From Litorisediminicola beolgyonensis (GTDB lineage: Bacteria > Pseudomonadota > Alphaproteobacteria > Rhodobacterales > Rhodobacteraceae), in NCBI RefSeq assembly GCF_042679605.1, contig NZ_JBHTMU010000037.1:1-40201 (forward strand): a DNA stretch of 40,201 nt, in the 5' to 3' direction. The position numbers were made by a program, and so were the translations under genes. Below are positions 7,634-15,996 of the stretch, piece by piece; the stretch's first letter is position 1, and every line of letters begins with the position of its first letter. A model generated the notes under the pieces. The model ran no database searches, was not told where the DNA came from, and saw only the letters and a program-made list of their open reading frames with translations.

Positions 7634-8072
7634 CATCGTCAATGGTCACATCGGGCATCACCATCACCCGCACGACCACAACCACCCCCATGACGGCGAC
7701 CACCTGCACAGCCACATGCCGCCCGAGGACGCGGCGGCCGAGCTGCAGGTGCTGGCCACGCAGTTCATCGACGGCTTCACCCAGGCTGCCGACAAGAACG
7801 CCTACCTGCGCCTCGCGGGCGTGCCCTTCGAACGGCCCGGCAGCGGCGGCGCCACGGCGCTCAAGCTCGTCGACGTGGCGCTGACCACCGAATGGCAGGT
7901 CGGCACCGCCTCGCCCTCCTTCGGCTCGCGCGAGCTGAGCTATCTGCCCTACCCGGGCGAGATGGTCCGCGAGCGCACCAACATGTCCCTCGTCTACGTC
8001 TCCTCGGACGAGAAGAGCCTTCTCGATATCCGCGACTTCCTGTCCCAGAAACAAAAGGACCACCAGCTATGA
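7623..8072 (+). CDS. His-rich N-terminus protein of the guanidine operon, candidate metallochaperone
   Basis: A 149-residue protein I do not recognise as a named family. The first 32 residues contain 13 His (runs such as HHHHPHDHNHPH), a typical nickel or zinc storage tail. A soluble domain of about 115 residues follows (from PPEDAAAELQ to the C-terminal DIRDFLSQKQK). No GTPase P-loop and no CxxC zinc motif is present, so it is neither HypB nor HypA. It overlaps the hydrolase gene by 11 bases and the next gene by 4, so it belongs to the same operon. Nickel delivery to or storage for the hydrolase is the simplest reading, but it is inference from composition and position. Confidence 0.85.
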   Translation: MPHDIVNGHIGHHHHPHDHNHPHDGDHLHSHMPPEDAAAELQVLATQFIDGFTQAADKNAYLRLAGVPFERPGSGGATALKLVDVALTTEWQVGTASPSFGSRELSYLPYPGEMVRERTNMSLVYVSSDEKSLLDIRDFLSQKQKDHQL

Positions 8073-8236
8073 AACCCATCGCCCTCTCGCTCCTCCTCCT
8101 CTCCACCGCCGCTCCGGCAATGGCCCATGTCGAAACCCTGCCGCACAGCCACGGCGCCGATGCCCCGCTCTGGGGCGCGGCGCTTCTCGTTGCGGCATTG
8201 GCCGGGATTGGTCTGGCCGTCCTGCGCCGGGCCTGA
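8069..8236 (+). CDS. Small secreted or membrane-anchored His-containing protein
   Basis: A 55-residue protein starting at an ATGA overlap with the gene before. It has a clear signal peptide (MKPIALSLLLLSTAAPAMA) with predicted cleavage before His20. The short mature stretch HVETLPHSHGADAP carries three His, and one transmembrane helix (about residues 33-51) ends in LRRA. The mature protein would therefore be an about 36-residue inner-membrane peptide with a metal-binding-like periplasmic tip. A role in periplasmic nickel capture for the operon is possible but unproven. It is very short, yet the signal peptide, coupling and codon use support it as a real gene. Confidence 0.72.
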   Translation: MKPIALSLLLLSTAAPAMAHVETLPHSHGADAPLWGAALLVAALAGIGLAVLRRA

Positions 8237-8280
8237 GGGCTACCGGAGGCAACACGGTTCAAGGCAACCTTGTGAAACGG

Positions 8281-8318
8281 AAGCGGGCGAGCGTGGGAAG
8301 CTCCAAGATCGCCCGCTT
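8281..8318 (+). terminator. Candidate terminator hairpin after the guanidine operon
   Basis: Perfect 10-base arms AAGCGGGCGA (8281-8290) and TCGCCCGCTT (8309-8318) lie 45 bases after the last stop of the operon. No long T-run follows, so termination strength is uncertain. The rest of the gap to 8556 shows no gene. Confidence 0.5.
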
Positions 8319-8556
8319 CAGGCAGCGTCGTCGAGTTTTGGATAAGTGCGGTACGGTTCGTGCCAACTCTCGTTCCTATCTTTCGTGTGGGGCGGCGGGA
8401 CTGGAGCGATGAAGCTCGGCTTAGAGGTTAAAGAGATATCCGATAATGAGAGTTATGTGAAACGTTCTCGCATCGGCTCACTGTAGCGGCATTTGCTCGT
8501 GCCGCATCGACCTCTGGTTCCGAGAGGCGTGACGGTCCACCCTCTTCCAGCCTGCC

Positions 8557-9651
8557 TCACCCCATCCCGCCAGCACCTGACGCCGCGAGGCGGGATCTGT
8601 AGTGGCGGGGGGATTCTCCTGTGACGGATCGGAAGGCGCGGGTGAAGCTGGCGGTTTCGGCGTAGCCGCTGCGTTCGGCGATCTCGAAGATGGTGAGGCG
8701 CGTTTCCGCAAGAAGCCGCGCGGCCAGTTCGACGCCGTGGCGGCGGGCGAGGTCGCGGATGGAGGTGCCCTCGGCGCGCAATCTGCGGCCGAGCGTCGAC
8801 GCGCCGAGGCCCAGCCGCGCGGCCACGGTGTCCAGCGTCGGCTCGCGCCCGTCCGGGAGGGTGGCGAGGGTCTGGGTGACCTCCTCGGAAAAGGTGGTGA
8901 TGGCGTGGCTCGGGCGGTCGAGAAGCTGGATGTAATGCTGCATGACCGCGACGAGGTTCGGATCCGCCTTGGGCGCGCGGCGGTCGATATCCTCGCGCCG
9001 GAACCAGAGCGCGTTCATGTCCTGGTCGAAGAAGACCGGGCACCCGAAAAGCGCCTCTTGCCGGTCTGGACGCGCCGGGCCGCGATGCTCGAACCAGACC
9101 TCCGCGGCCTTGTATCCGGGCCCCAGAAGCAGCCGCGTCAGCCGGTCGACATAGCCCAGCGAAAACTCGACATCCTGGCGGCGGGGCATCATCTCGTCAT
9201 CGGTGATCCGGTAGCGGACATGGGGCTCCTCTCCGGTCTGGACCTCGAACCGGGTGGCGTCCTGGATGGTGAAGACGCTGGAGGCCAGCGCCTGCACCGC
9301 GTGGGTCAGGTCGGGCGAGGCGACGAAGATGTAGCCCGCGGGTCCGATCAGTTCCGGACCCATGCCCTGGGACAGCTCGAGGCCGAAGCTGTCGCGGCCC
9401 AGAGCCTGCGAGATGCGCTCGAACAGGCGCAGATAGGTGGCGAATGGCAGGGTCGCGTGCGGTTCGCGGATATCGGCGCGGCTCAGGCCCTCGACCGAAA
9501 GCAGCGCCTCGACCTCGGTCTCGGGGAGCGGCGCGCCGTTCAGGACCGCGTTCAGGACCTTGGCCTGGATGCGGGGAATTCGGCTCGGTTCGGTCGGATC
9601 GGGGCTCATCTGCACGAAACTATCAATTTTTTGCGCAGCCAGATCAAGCAT
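8557..9651 (-). CDS. AraC-family transcriptional regulator
   Basis: A 364-residue regulator with the two-domain layout of the OruR/ArgR-like AraC group. An N-terminal arabinose-binding-like sensor domain (about residues 30-215) is followed by a C-terminal double helix-turn-helix (about 265-355; LDTVAARLGLGASTLGRRLRAEG and IFEIAERSGYAETASFTRAFRS). The second helix-turn-helix has the typical AxxxGYxxxSxFxRAFR pattern. The gene diverges from the glutamine-synthetase-like gene with a 75-base gap, so it most likely activates that operon. The start is uncertain: ATG at 9651 and ATG at 9609 both lack a clear ribosome site. It is a paralogue in layout of the regulator at 31661. Confidence 0.9.
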   Translation of the reverse strand: MLDLAAQKIDSFVQMSPDPTEPSRIPRIQAKVLNAVLNGAPLPETEVEALLSVEGLSRADIREPHATLPFATYLRLFERISQALGRDSFGLELSQGMGPELIGPAGYIFVASPDLTHAVQALASSVFTIQDATRFEVQTGEEPHVRYRITDDEMMPRRQDVEFSLGYVDRLTRLLLGPGYKAAEVWFEHRGPARPDRQEALFGCPVFFDQDMNALWFRREDIDRRAPKADPNLVAVMQHYIQLLDRPSHAITTFSEEVTQTLATLPDGREPTLDTVAARLGLGASTLGRRLRAEGTSIRDLARRHGVELAARLLAETRLTIFEIAERSGYAETASFTRAFRSVTGESPRHYRSRLAASGAGGMG

Positions 9652-9726
9652 GGCGGGGAGAGCTGCCTAACCTCTTGGAGATGACACGGGCCAGCGGAGG
9701 CGGGCCATTCCAGGGGGAAGAGAGAG

Positions 9727-11055
9727 ATGAGCGAGCGGCCCTGCCGATTTGCCACCATTGCCATCGTCGACACGAACGGCCTTTTGCGGGGACAGAAGGT
9801 CCGGGGCGCCGATCTTCCGGGATATCTCGAGCACGGGCCCGGCATGTCGCCGGTGCAGCTTGCGCTCGATCCGACGGACGAGATCCTCGACATGCCGGGG
9901 GTCACCGACGAGAGCGCCGATTTCCACGATGCCGATCTGGCCGTCGATCCGGCGAGCTTGCGGCACATCCCCTTCGAGCGGGACGAGGACAGCCCGCTCT
10001 ATCTCGCGCAGTTCACCGGCGAGGCGGCGGCGTTCTGCCCGCGCTCGATCCTGCGGCGGGTGCTGGCGCGGGCCGAGGAGATGGGCGTGGTCCCGCGGAT
10101 CGGGATCGAGCTGGAATTCACGCTCTTCGACGAGACGGCGCGGTCGCTGGCGGCCAAGGGGTTCGACGGGCTCGAGACCGCGACGGCGCATCCGAGCCAT
10201 GACCTGATCCTCTACCAGGCGGCGCAGGCCGAGTTCTACGCCGCGGTGGCCGATCTCTGCGGGCCGCTCGGGATCGGGCTCGGCAAGATGCACGAGGAGA
10301 TCGGCGGCGGGTTCATGGAGGCTTGCATCGCCGCGACCTCGGCGCTCGAAGCGGCGGATCAGGCGGCGCTCTTCAAGAACTTCGTCCGGGTGCTGGCGAT
10401 GCGGCAGGACCGGACGGTCTGTTTCATGCCGCGATGGAGCGAGGAGGCGGACAGCCAGTCCTCGCATATCCACCTCTCGCTGAGCGATCCCGACGAGACG
10501 CCGCTCTTCTGGGACCCGGAGGCACCGGACCGGATGAGCGCGCGGTTCCGGCACTTCATCGGCGGGATGCAGCGCCACCTGCCCGCGATGATGCTGGTCT
10601 TCGCGCCGACGGTGAACAGCTGGCGGCGCTTCGCCGAGGGCACCTTTGCGCCGCCCGCCCTGTCCTGGGGGATTGAGAACCGGACGACGGCGTTCCGGGT
10701 CGTGGGCCGCGGCGCGCGGTCGATCCGGGTGGAGAACCGCCTGCCCTGCTCGGACGCCAACCCGTATCTGACGCTGGCCGCGACGCTGGCGGCGGGCCTT
10801 GCCGGGATCGCCGAGGAAATCGAGCCGACCGAGGCCACGACCGGCAACGGCTACGTGCCCGGCACCTCGACCGGCCCTGCCCTGCCCGAGGGCATGGGGG
10901 CTGCGATCGACGCCCTGCGCGCCTCGGAGTTCGGAGCGGACTGGCTGTCGCCGCGTTTCGTCGAAACCTTCGCGGCGACCCGCGCGCACCAGATGCGGCA
11001 GTTCGAGGGCAAGACCCTGATCGACGAACGCCGCCGCTTTTTCGAGTTGGGCTGA
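9727..11055 (+). CDS. Glutamine synthetase-like gamma-glutamyl ligase
   Basis: A 442-residue protein of the glutamine synthetase family, in the branch of PuuA (gamma-glutamylputrescine), IpuC (isopropylamine) and AtdA1 (gamma-glutamylanilide). Visible signature parts are the metal-binding IGIELEF (about residue 135), HEEIGGGFMEA (about 185), SSHIHLSL (about 245) and the C-terminal RVENRLP. Such enzymes join glutamate to an amine using ATP. The start at 9727 follows AGGGGGAAGAG. The next gene encodes a class I glutamine amidotransferase, the partner seen in aniline and putrescine loci, and then a P450. The amine substrate cannot be read from sequence. Confidence 0.85.
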   Translation: MSERPCRFATIAIVDTNGLLRGQKVRGADLPGYLEHGPGMSPVQLALDPTDEILDMPGVTDESADFHDADLAVDPASLRHIPFERDEDSPLYLAQFTGEAAAFCPRSILRRVLARAEEMGVVPRIGIELEFTLFDETARSLAAKGFDGLETATAHPSHDLILYQAAQAEFYAAVADLCGPLGIGLGKMHEEIGGGFMEACIAATSALEAADQAALFKNFVRVLAMRQDRTVCFMPRWSEEADSQSSHIHLSLSDPDETPLFWDPEAPDRMSARFRHFIGGMQRHLPAMMLVFAPTVNSWRRFAEGTFAPPALSWGIENRTTAFRVVGRGARSIRVENRLPCSDANPYLTLAATLAAGLAGIAEEIEPTEATTGNGYVPGTSTGPALPEGMGAAIDALRASEFGADWLSPRFVETFAATRAHQMRQFEGKTLIDERRRFFELG

Positions 11056-11057
11056 AG

Positions 11058-11783
11058 ATGAAGATCGGCATTCTCGAATGTGGCACGAACCGGCCCGAAT
11101 GGGCGGAATACGGACGTTTCGCCTCGTGGTTTCCGCCGCTTCTGGAGCAGGCGGGCCAGCCCGTCGATGTTGCCGTCTGGTCGGTCTCGGAGGGAGAGCT
11201 TCCCGCACCCGAGGACCGCTGCGATGCGTGGTTGCTGACCGGCAGCCCCGCGAGCGCGGTCGACGACGCGCCGTGGCAGACGGCCCTGACCGAGTTCCTG
11301 CGTCCCCGGATCGGCCGCGAGCCGGTGATCGGGATCTGCTACGGCCACCAGCACCTTCACCGGATGCTGGGCGGGACCGTGGCCGAGCAGCGCGACTGGG
11401 GCGTGGGCGTGCAGCATTACGCGGTCACCGAATTGCCGGACTGGCTGCCCGGCGGTCGGCTCGAGGATACCGAGCGCGGGTTCAACCTCGTGGCGCTGCA
11501 CCATGACCAGGTGACGCGGGCGGCCCCAGGGACGCGGGTGCTGGCGGGCTCGGACTTCTGCCCGTTCGGCGTGACCCAGATCGGCACCCATGTGCTGACC
11601 TTCCAGCCGCATCCGGAAATGGCCCCGGACTTTGCCGCCGAGGTCTACGAATTCGAGCGCGACCGCATCGGCGCGCCGGAGACGGACCGCGCCCTCGCCA
11701 CCCTCGACCGGCCGCGCGACACGCGACGGGCGGCCGAATGGATCATGGCGTTCCTATCCCATCACCTGGAGAACAGAGCATGA
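11058..11783 (+). CDS. Class I glutamine amidotransferase-like hydrolase
   Basis: A 241-residue protein with a complete class I amidotransferase catalytic set: nucleophile elbow GICYGHQ (Cys about residue 94), the His in QPHPEM and the following Glu. It is a stand-alone glutaminase-like domain of the type found in PuuD-like gamma-glutamyl hydrolases and AtdA2. It starts 2 bases after the ligase-like gene and overlaps the P450 start by four bases, so the three are translated together. The likely role is hydrolysis of, or amide transfer from, the gamma-glutamyl conjugate. For AtdA2, trimming of excess gamma-glutamylanilide has been proposed. Confidence 0.85.
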   Translation: MKIGILECGTNRPEWAEYGRFASWFPPLLEQAGQPVDVAVWSVSEGELPAPEDRCDAWLLTGSPASAVDDAPWQTALTEFLRPRIGREPVIGICYGHQHLHRMLGGTVAEQRDWGVGVQHYAVTELPDWLPGGRLEDTERGFNLVALHHDQVTRAAPGTRVLAGSDFCPFGVTQIGTHVLTFQPHPEMAPDFAAEVYEFERDRIGAPETDRALATLDRPRDTRRAAEWIMAFLSHHLENRA

Positions 11784-13042
11784 CGACGACCCTGGACGCG
11801 CCCCGGACGCGCATCGACCTCTCGGATGCAGGCCAGTGGGAGAACGGCCCGCCGCGGGCCGAGTTCGCGCGGCTCCGGGACGAGGCGCCGGTCGCCTGGA
11901 ATCCGCGCCATGACGGGCATCGCGGCTTCTGGGCGGTGACGCGCTATGACGACATCGTCGCGGTCTCGAAGGACACCGGCACCTATTCCTCGCGCAACGG
12001 GGTGATCTCGCTCGACGATTTCGACGATGCGCAGAACGACAAGCGCCGGACCCTTCTCGAGATGGACCCGCCGCAGCACGGCAAGATGCGGATGCTGACG
12101 CTGCCGGGCTTCACCCGGCGCGGCGTCGGGGGGCTCGAGGACGACGTGCGCGCCCGTGTGGCCGCGCTCCTCGACCGGCTGGTCGATGCGGGTCCCTTCG
12201 AGGCGGTCGAGACCCTGACCAAGCAGGTGCCGATCATCACGCTCTGCTCGCTTCTGGGCATTCCGACGGAACGCACGGCGGATCTGATCCGCTGGTCGGA
12301 CCTGCTGATCGGATCGGACGATCCCGATTTCGTCGATCCGATGGTCGAAAAATACAGCGCCGAGGAGCGCGGGATGATGCCCTTTGGCCATCCGGCAGCG
12401 CTTCTCGCCTTCGAGATGGGGCGCGAGCTGGCGGCGGACCGCCGGGCCCGCCCGCGCAAGGACGTGATCACCATGCTCGTCGAGGCCGAGGTCGACGGCC
12501 GTCCCCTGACCGAGGACGAATACCTGAACTACTTCCTGATGCTGGTCGTCGCGGGCAACGAGACCACGCGGCACACGATGAGCCACGGTCTCAGGGCGCT
12601 GGCCGATCATCCCGGCGAATGGGACCGGTTCCGCGCGGGCGGGATCCCGAGCCAGACCGCGACGGACGAGATCCTGCGATGGGCCTCGCCCGTGCATTTC
12701 GTGCGCCGCATCGCGACGAGGGACACGGATCTCGGCGGGGTCGGGATCTCGGCGGGCGACAAGGTGGCGCTCTATTTCACCTCGGGAAACCGCGACAAGG
12801 CGCATTTCGATGACCCCGACCGGTTCGATATCGGGCGCGAGACGAACCCGCACATGGCCTTTGGCAAGGGCGGTCCGCATTTCTGTCTCGGCAATTACGT
12901 GGCCCAGCTCCAGGTGCGGGTGCTGATCGAGGAGCTGGCGCAGCGCGTCTCCCGGATCGAGACCACGGGCCGCGTGTCGCTTCTGCGCTCGAACCATATC
13001 CACGGGGTGAAGGCGCTCGACCTTGCCCTGCATTCGGCCTGA
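11780..13042 (+). CDS. Cytochrome P450 monooxygenase
   Basis: A 420-residue soluble bacterial class I P450. The I-helix oxygen-activation motif is VVAGNETTRH (about residues 255-264), the K-helix ExxR is EILRW, and the heme loop is FGKGGPHFCLG with the axial Cys at residue 369. The GNETTR form is common in the terpene/steroid/alkyl-aryl oxidising bacterial P450s (CYP108, CYP124/125/142-like). No ferredoxin or ferredoxin reductase gene is adjacent, so electron partners must come from elsewhere. The start at 11780 is chosen for the ATGA overlap and GGAGAA ribosome site. Context suggests oxidation of a gamma-glutamylated amine or its product, as inference. Confidence 0.93.
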   Translation: MTTTLDAPRTRIDLSDAGQWENGPPRAEFARLRDEAPVAWNPRHDGHRGFWAVTRYDDIVAVSKDTGTYSSRNGVISLDDFDDAQNDKRRTLLEMDPPQHGKMRMLTLPGFTRRGVGGLEDDVRARVAALLDRLVDAGPFEAVETLTKQVPIITLCSLLGIPTERTADLIRWSDLLIGSDDPDFVDPMVEKYSAEERGMMPFGHPAALLAFEMGRELAADRRARPRKDVITMLVEAEVDGRPLTEDEYLNYFLMLVVAGNETTRHTMSHGLRALADHPGEWDRFRAGGIPSQTATDEILRWASPVHFVRRIATRDTDLGGVGISAGDKVALYFTSGNRDKAHFDDPDRFDIGRETNPHMAFGKGGPHFCLGNYVAQLQVRVLIEELAQRVSRIETTGRVSLLRSNHIHGVKALDLALHSA

Positions 13043-13044
13043 AG

Positions 13045-13077
13045 GACCGCCCCGGCACAGATCCGGGGCGGTCTTTG
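13045..13077. terminator. Intrinsic terminator between P450 and TRAP genes
   Basis: An 11-base perfect stem GACCGCCCCGG (13045-13055) / CCGGGGCGGTC (13063-13073) with a 7-base loop is followed by TTTG. It lies between convergent stops and ends one base before the dctM stop codon, so it could serve both strands. Confidence 0.85.
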
Positions 13078-14364
13078 TCACATCATCCGTGGCAGGAACA
13101 GGACCAGCGCCGGGAAGGCCAGGATCAGCCCGACCCGGACCACGTCGACCAGAAGGAACGGCCAGAGCCCGCGGAAGATCGTGCCGAGAGAGACGTCCTT
13201 GAGTTCCGATTTCAGCACGAAGGCGTTCAGGCCGACGGGCGGCGTGATGTAGCTGAGCTCGGTCACGATGACGACGTAGACGCCGAACCAGATCAGGTCG
13301 TAGCCCAGTCCCGCGACGATCGGGTAGAAGATCGGCACGGTCAGGGTGATCATCGACAGGCCTTCGAGCACGCAGCCGAGCGCGATGTAGATCATCGTGA
13401 TGATCAGGATCGCCACCAGCGGGCTGTTGGTCACGGTGACGAGGTCGCGGATGTCCGAGCCCATGCCGGAGAGGTTCACGTAATTGGCGAAGGTCAGCGC
13501 TCCGAAGAGGATCAGGAACATGCTCGCCGAGGTCTTGGCGGTCTCGTAGAGCGTCTGGAGCAGGTCGCGCAGGTTCATCCGGCGTTGCAGCAGGACCAGG
13601 AGAAACGCGCCTCCCGCACCCATCCCGGCGCTTTCGGTGGGGGTGAAGACGCCCAGGTAGATGCCGCCCATCACGAAGACGAAGAGCCCGAGCGCGCCGA
13701 TCACGCCCTTGAGCGCGCGGCAGCGCTGGCCGAGCGGCAGCTTGGGCTCCGTCGGCATCTCGATCCGGCCCGCGACGATCGAGACCCTGACCGCGAGCAC
13801 GTAGAGCACGACGCCGATGATCCCCGGGATGATCCCGGCGAGGAAGAGCTTGCCGATATTCTGCTGGGTCATGATCCCGTAGAAGACGAGGATGACCGAG
13901 GGCGGGATCAGGATGCCGAGCGTGCCGCCCGCCGCGATCGACGCGGTGGAGAGACTGTCGGGATAGTTGAAGCGCCGCATCGAGGGCATGGCGATCTTGG
14001 TCATGGTCGAGGCGGTCGCGAGCGACGATCCGCAGACCGAGGAAAACCCGCCGCAGGCGATGACCGTGGCCATCGCGAGCCCGCCCTTGCGGTGCCGCAT
14101 CCAGGCATAGGCGGCGGTGTAGAGGTCGTTCGCGATGCCGGACTGCACGACGAAGTTCCCCATCATCAGGAACAGCGGCAGGATCGAGAGCGAATAGGTG
14201 CGGCTGTTGTCGAAGAAGGTCTGCCCGAGCAGCGACAGGGCCGGGTCGATCCCGATGATCGCCGCCGTCCCGACCGTGCCGACGAAGGTCAGCGCCAGCC
14301 CGATCGGCACGCCGAGAAGCAGGAGGGCGAAGAGGATGACGAGGCCGATCTCCCAATCAGACAT
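13078..14364 (-). CDS. dctM: TRAP transporter large permease (DctM type)
   Basis: A 428-residue integral membrane protein with about twelve hydrophobic segments. Typical DctM stretches are present: LLLLGVPIGLAL at the start, GGFSSVCGSSLATASTM, GGTLGILIPPSVILV, and the C-terminal ELSYITPPVGLNAFV. It forms the sodium-driven channel of a tripartite ATP-independent periplasmic importer with DctQ and DctP, encoded just upstream. It overlaps dctQ by eight bases. Its place directly after the iac genes on the same strand suggests uptake of indole-3-acetate or a similar aryl carboxylate. Confidence 0.95.
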   Translation of the reverse strand: MSDWEIGLVILFALLLLGVPIGLALTFVGTVGTAAIIGIDPALSLLGQTFFDNSRTYSLSILPLFLMMGNFVVQSGIANDLYTAAYAWMRHRKGGLAMATVIACGGFSSVCGSSLATASTMTKIAMPSMRRFNYPDSLSTASIAAGGTLGILIPPSVILVFYGIMTQQNIGKLFLAGIIPGIIGVVLYVLAVRVSIVAGRIEMPTEPKLPLGQRCRALKGVIGALGLFVFVMGGIYLGVFTPTESAGMGAGGAFLLVLLQRRMNLRDLLQTLYETAKTSASMFLILFGALTFANYVNLSGMGSDIRDLVTVTNSPLVAILIITMIYIALGCVLEGLSMITLTVPIFYPIVAGLGYDLIWFGVYVVIVTELSYITPPVGLNAFVLKSELKDVSLGTIFRGLWPFLLVDVVRVGLILAFPALVLFLPRMM

Positions 14365-14851
14365 GGACGGGCCGCCTTTCGAAAATCTGGATCAGGGTGA
14401 TGAGGGCGGCCACGCAGCAGAGGACCGCGATCACGTAGGCGAGCGGCGCCACCGGCACTTTCAGCGTCGGCGTGATGCCGCCATAGCCGCCGATCTGGTC
14501 GCCGATCTTCCAGAGCCGCCAGGCGATGACGCCCAGAACGCCGATGCAGAAGAGCGCGACGATCTTTTCGAGGACGCGGCCAGCGGTCTCGCCCAGCCGC
14601 AGGGTGAGCACGTCGACCTTGATGTGATCGTTGTCGAGGCTGGCGGCCGGGAGACCCACGAAGATCACCGCCGCGAGCATCAGCTCGGTGAGTTCGGTCG
14701 CGCCGTTGACCGGCGCATTCAGCAGGTAGCGCCCCAGCACGTCGGCCACGGTGAGCGCCATCATGGCGAGCAGCAACACCGCGCATATCGCCGCGATGGC
14801 GCTGCGCAGCCAGCGGGTCACCCCGCCGGCTGCCGGTGTCTCGGAGCTCAT
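14357..14851 (-). CDS. dctQ: TRAP transporter small permease (DctQ type)
   Basis: A 164-residue protein with four predicted membrane helices (about residues 16-36, 52-72, 92-112 and 130-150), the DctQ layout. The stretch ATELTELMLAAVIFVGLP matches the family's conserved second helix. The start at 14851 is chosen because it forms an ATGA overlap with the dctP stop; a longer open frame upstream runs out of phase through dctP. It pairs with DctM. Confidence 0.92.
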   Translation of the reverse strand: MSSETPAAGGVTRWLRSAIAAICAVLLLAMMALTVADVLGRYLLNAPVNGATELTELMLAAVIFVGLPAASLDNDHIKVDVLTLRLGETAGRVLEKIVALFCIGVLGVIAWRLWKIGDQIGGYGGITPTLKVPVAPLAYVIAVLCCVAALITLIQIFERRPVHV

Positions 14852-15867
14852 TCGGCCTCGAGCTTCTCGATTTCCGAAAGCAGCATCTCGTAGGCGGCCT
14901 GCCCGTCGACACCCGCTTCGGAGACGAGCGCGATATTGGCCTCGACCACTGGCGCGAAGCGTTCGCGCAGCGCCGCGATGTCGTCCTCGGAGGCGTCGTA
15001 GATGGCGAGGCTGCCCTCGAGCGACGCGCGCCCGGCGGCGTCCGCGGCATTCCACATCTCTCCGGCCTTGCGGACCAGCGGCTCGCCGATGATCGTCTCG
15101 ATCGCGGCCTGGTCCTCGGGCGAGATGCTGTCCCACTTGGCCTGGTTCATCACCATCATGAAGGCGGTGTTGTAGACGCCGCCCTCGGCCACGAAGGCGG
15201 ATTTGACGATGTCGCCGAGGCTGAAGAAGTTCACCGTCTCCCACGGGAAGAAGATGCCGTCGGCGACCTTCTGGCTCAGGAGCTCGTAGGCCTTGGAGGA
15301 CGGGCCCTCGACCGGCACGGCGCCGAGGAGCTTGGCGAGATCATGCGCCACGATCGAGCCCACGCGGATCTTCTGGCCCTGGATGTCGTCGACGCTCTCG
15401 ATCATCGAGGACGAGAAGATCTGCCCCGGCCCGTGGGTGTGGACGGCGAGCACCTTGACGCCCTCGTATTCGCCCGCCTCTGCCAGCATCGCGTCGTGGA
15501 CGCGCTGGTAGGCGACGGAGGACACGACCGCGTCCGAGGTCAGGAACGGCATCTCGGCGACGGCGGAGGTCTTGAACCGGCCCGGCGTGTAGCCCTGCAC
15601 GGTGTAGCCGATATCGACGACGCCGTTCTTCACGAGGTCATAGGTCGCGGGCGGCGGGCCCATCGGGGCGGGCAGCACCGTGACCTTGACGCGGCCCTCG
15701 GTGACCTCCTCGATCTCGGCGGCGAAGGGCAGGACGAGCTCGGAGACTTGCGGGTGCGACGGCGGCAGCCAGCTGTTCAGCGTCAGCACGGTTTCCGCCG
15801 CGCCAGATGTGGCACCGGCGATGACGGCGAGGCTGGCCGCGCCGAGAAGGTTGGTAAGTTTGGACAT
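14848..15867 (-). CDS. dctP: TRAP transporter substrate-binding protein (DctP type)
   Basis: A 339-residue periplasmic solute receptor with a signal peptide (cleavage after about residue 23, GATSGAAE). The mature protein begins with VLTLNSWLPPSHPQ, typical of the DctP family. It carries the conserved IRVGSIVAHDLAKLLGAVPV region around residue 170, corresponding to the Arg that clamps the substrate carboxylate. A ribosome site (AGGGAA) lies upstream of the start at 15867. The gap to iacG is 129 bases with only a weak GC hairpin (15915-15932), so it may be transcribed from the iac operon or from its own promoter. Confidence 0.94.
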   Translation of the reverse strand: MSKLTNLLGAASLAVIAGATSGAAETVLTLNSWLPPSHPQVSELVLPFAAEIEEVTEGRVKVTVLPAPMGPPPATYDLVKNGVVDIGYTVQGYTPGRFKTSAVAEMPFLTSDAVVSSVAYQRVHDAMLAEAGEYEGVKVLAVHTHGPGQIFSSSMIESVDDIQGQKIRVGSIVAHDLAKLLGAVPVEGPSSKAYELLSQKVADGIFFPWETVNFFSLGDIVKSAFVAEGGVYNTAFMMVMNQAKWDSISPEDQAAIETIIGEPLVRKAGEMWNAADAAGRASLEGSLAIYDASEDDIAALRERFAPVVEANIALVSEAGVDGQAAYEMLLSEIEKLEAE

Positions 15868-15996
15868 GGTTCATTTCCCTGTGGTTGGACAAAGGCCGTT
15901 CGGTTTGGTCTCACGCCCCTGTTTGCCGGGGCTTGTCTGAGGTCGGGGACGGGACGGAGGAGTGTCTCGCCCCCGGGCCCGCCGCTGAAGAAGGGG

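Noticed and set aside
3679..8236. A guanidine carboxylase / urea carboxylase pathway
   Set aside because: The importer type is shared with such loci, but no biotin carboxylase or carboxyltransferase gene is present in the window. The nearby amidase is on the other strand and is not clearly an allophanate hydrolase.
11762..14356. An 864-codon open frame on the - strand opposite P450 and overlapping dctM
   Set aside because: It runs through a strong terminator and two genes with clear motifs in other frames; its product has no recognisable fold.
15915..15932. GCCCC/GGGGC hairpin between iacG and dctP as a terminator
   Set aside because: The stem is only five base pairs with no T-run on either strand, so it does not support separating the iac and TRAP transcripts.
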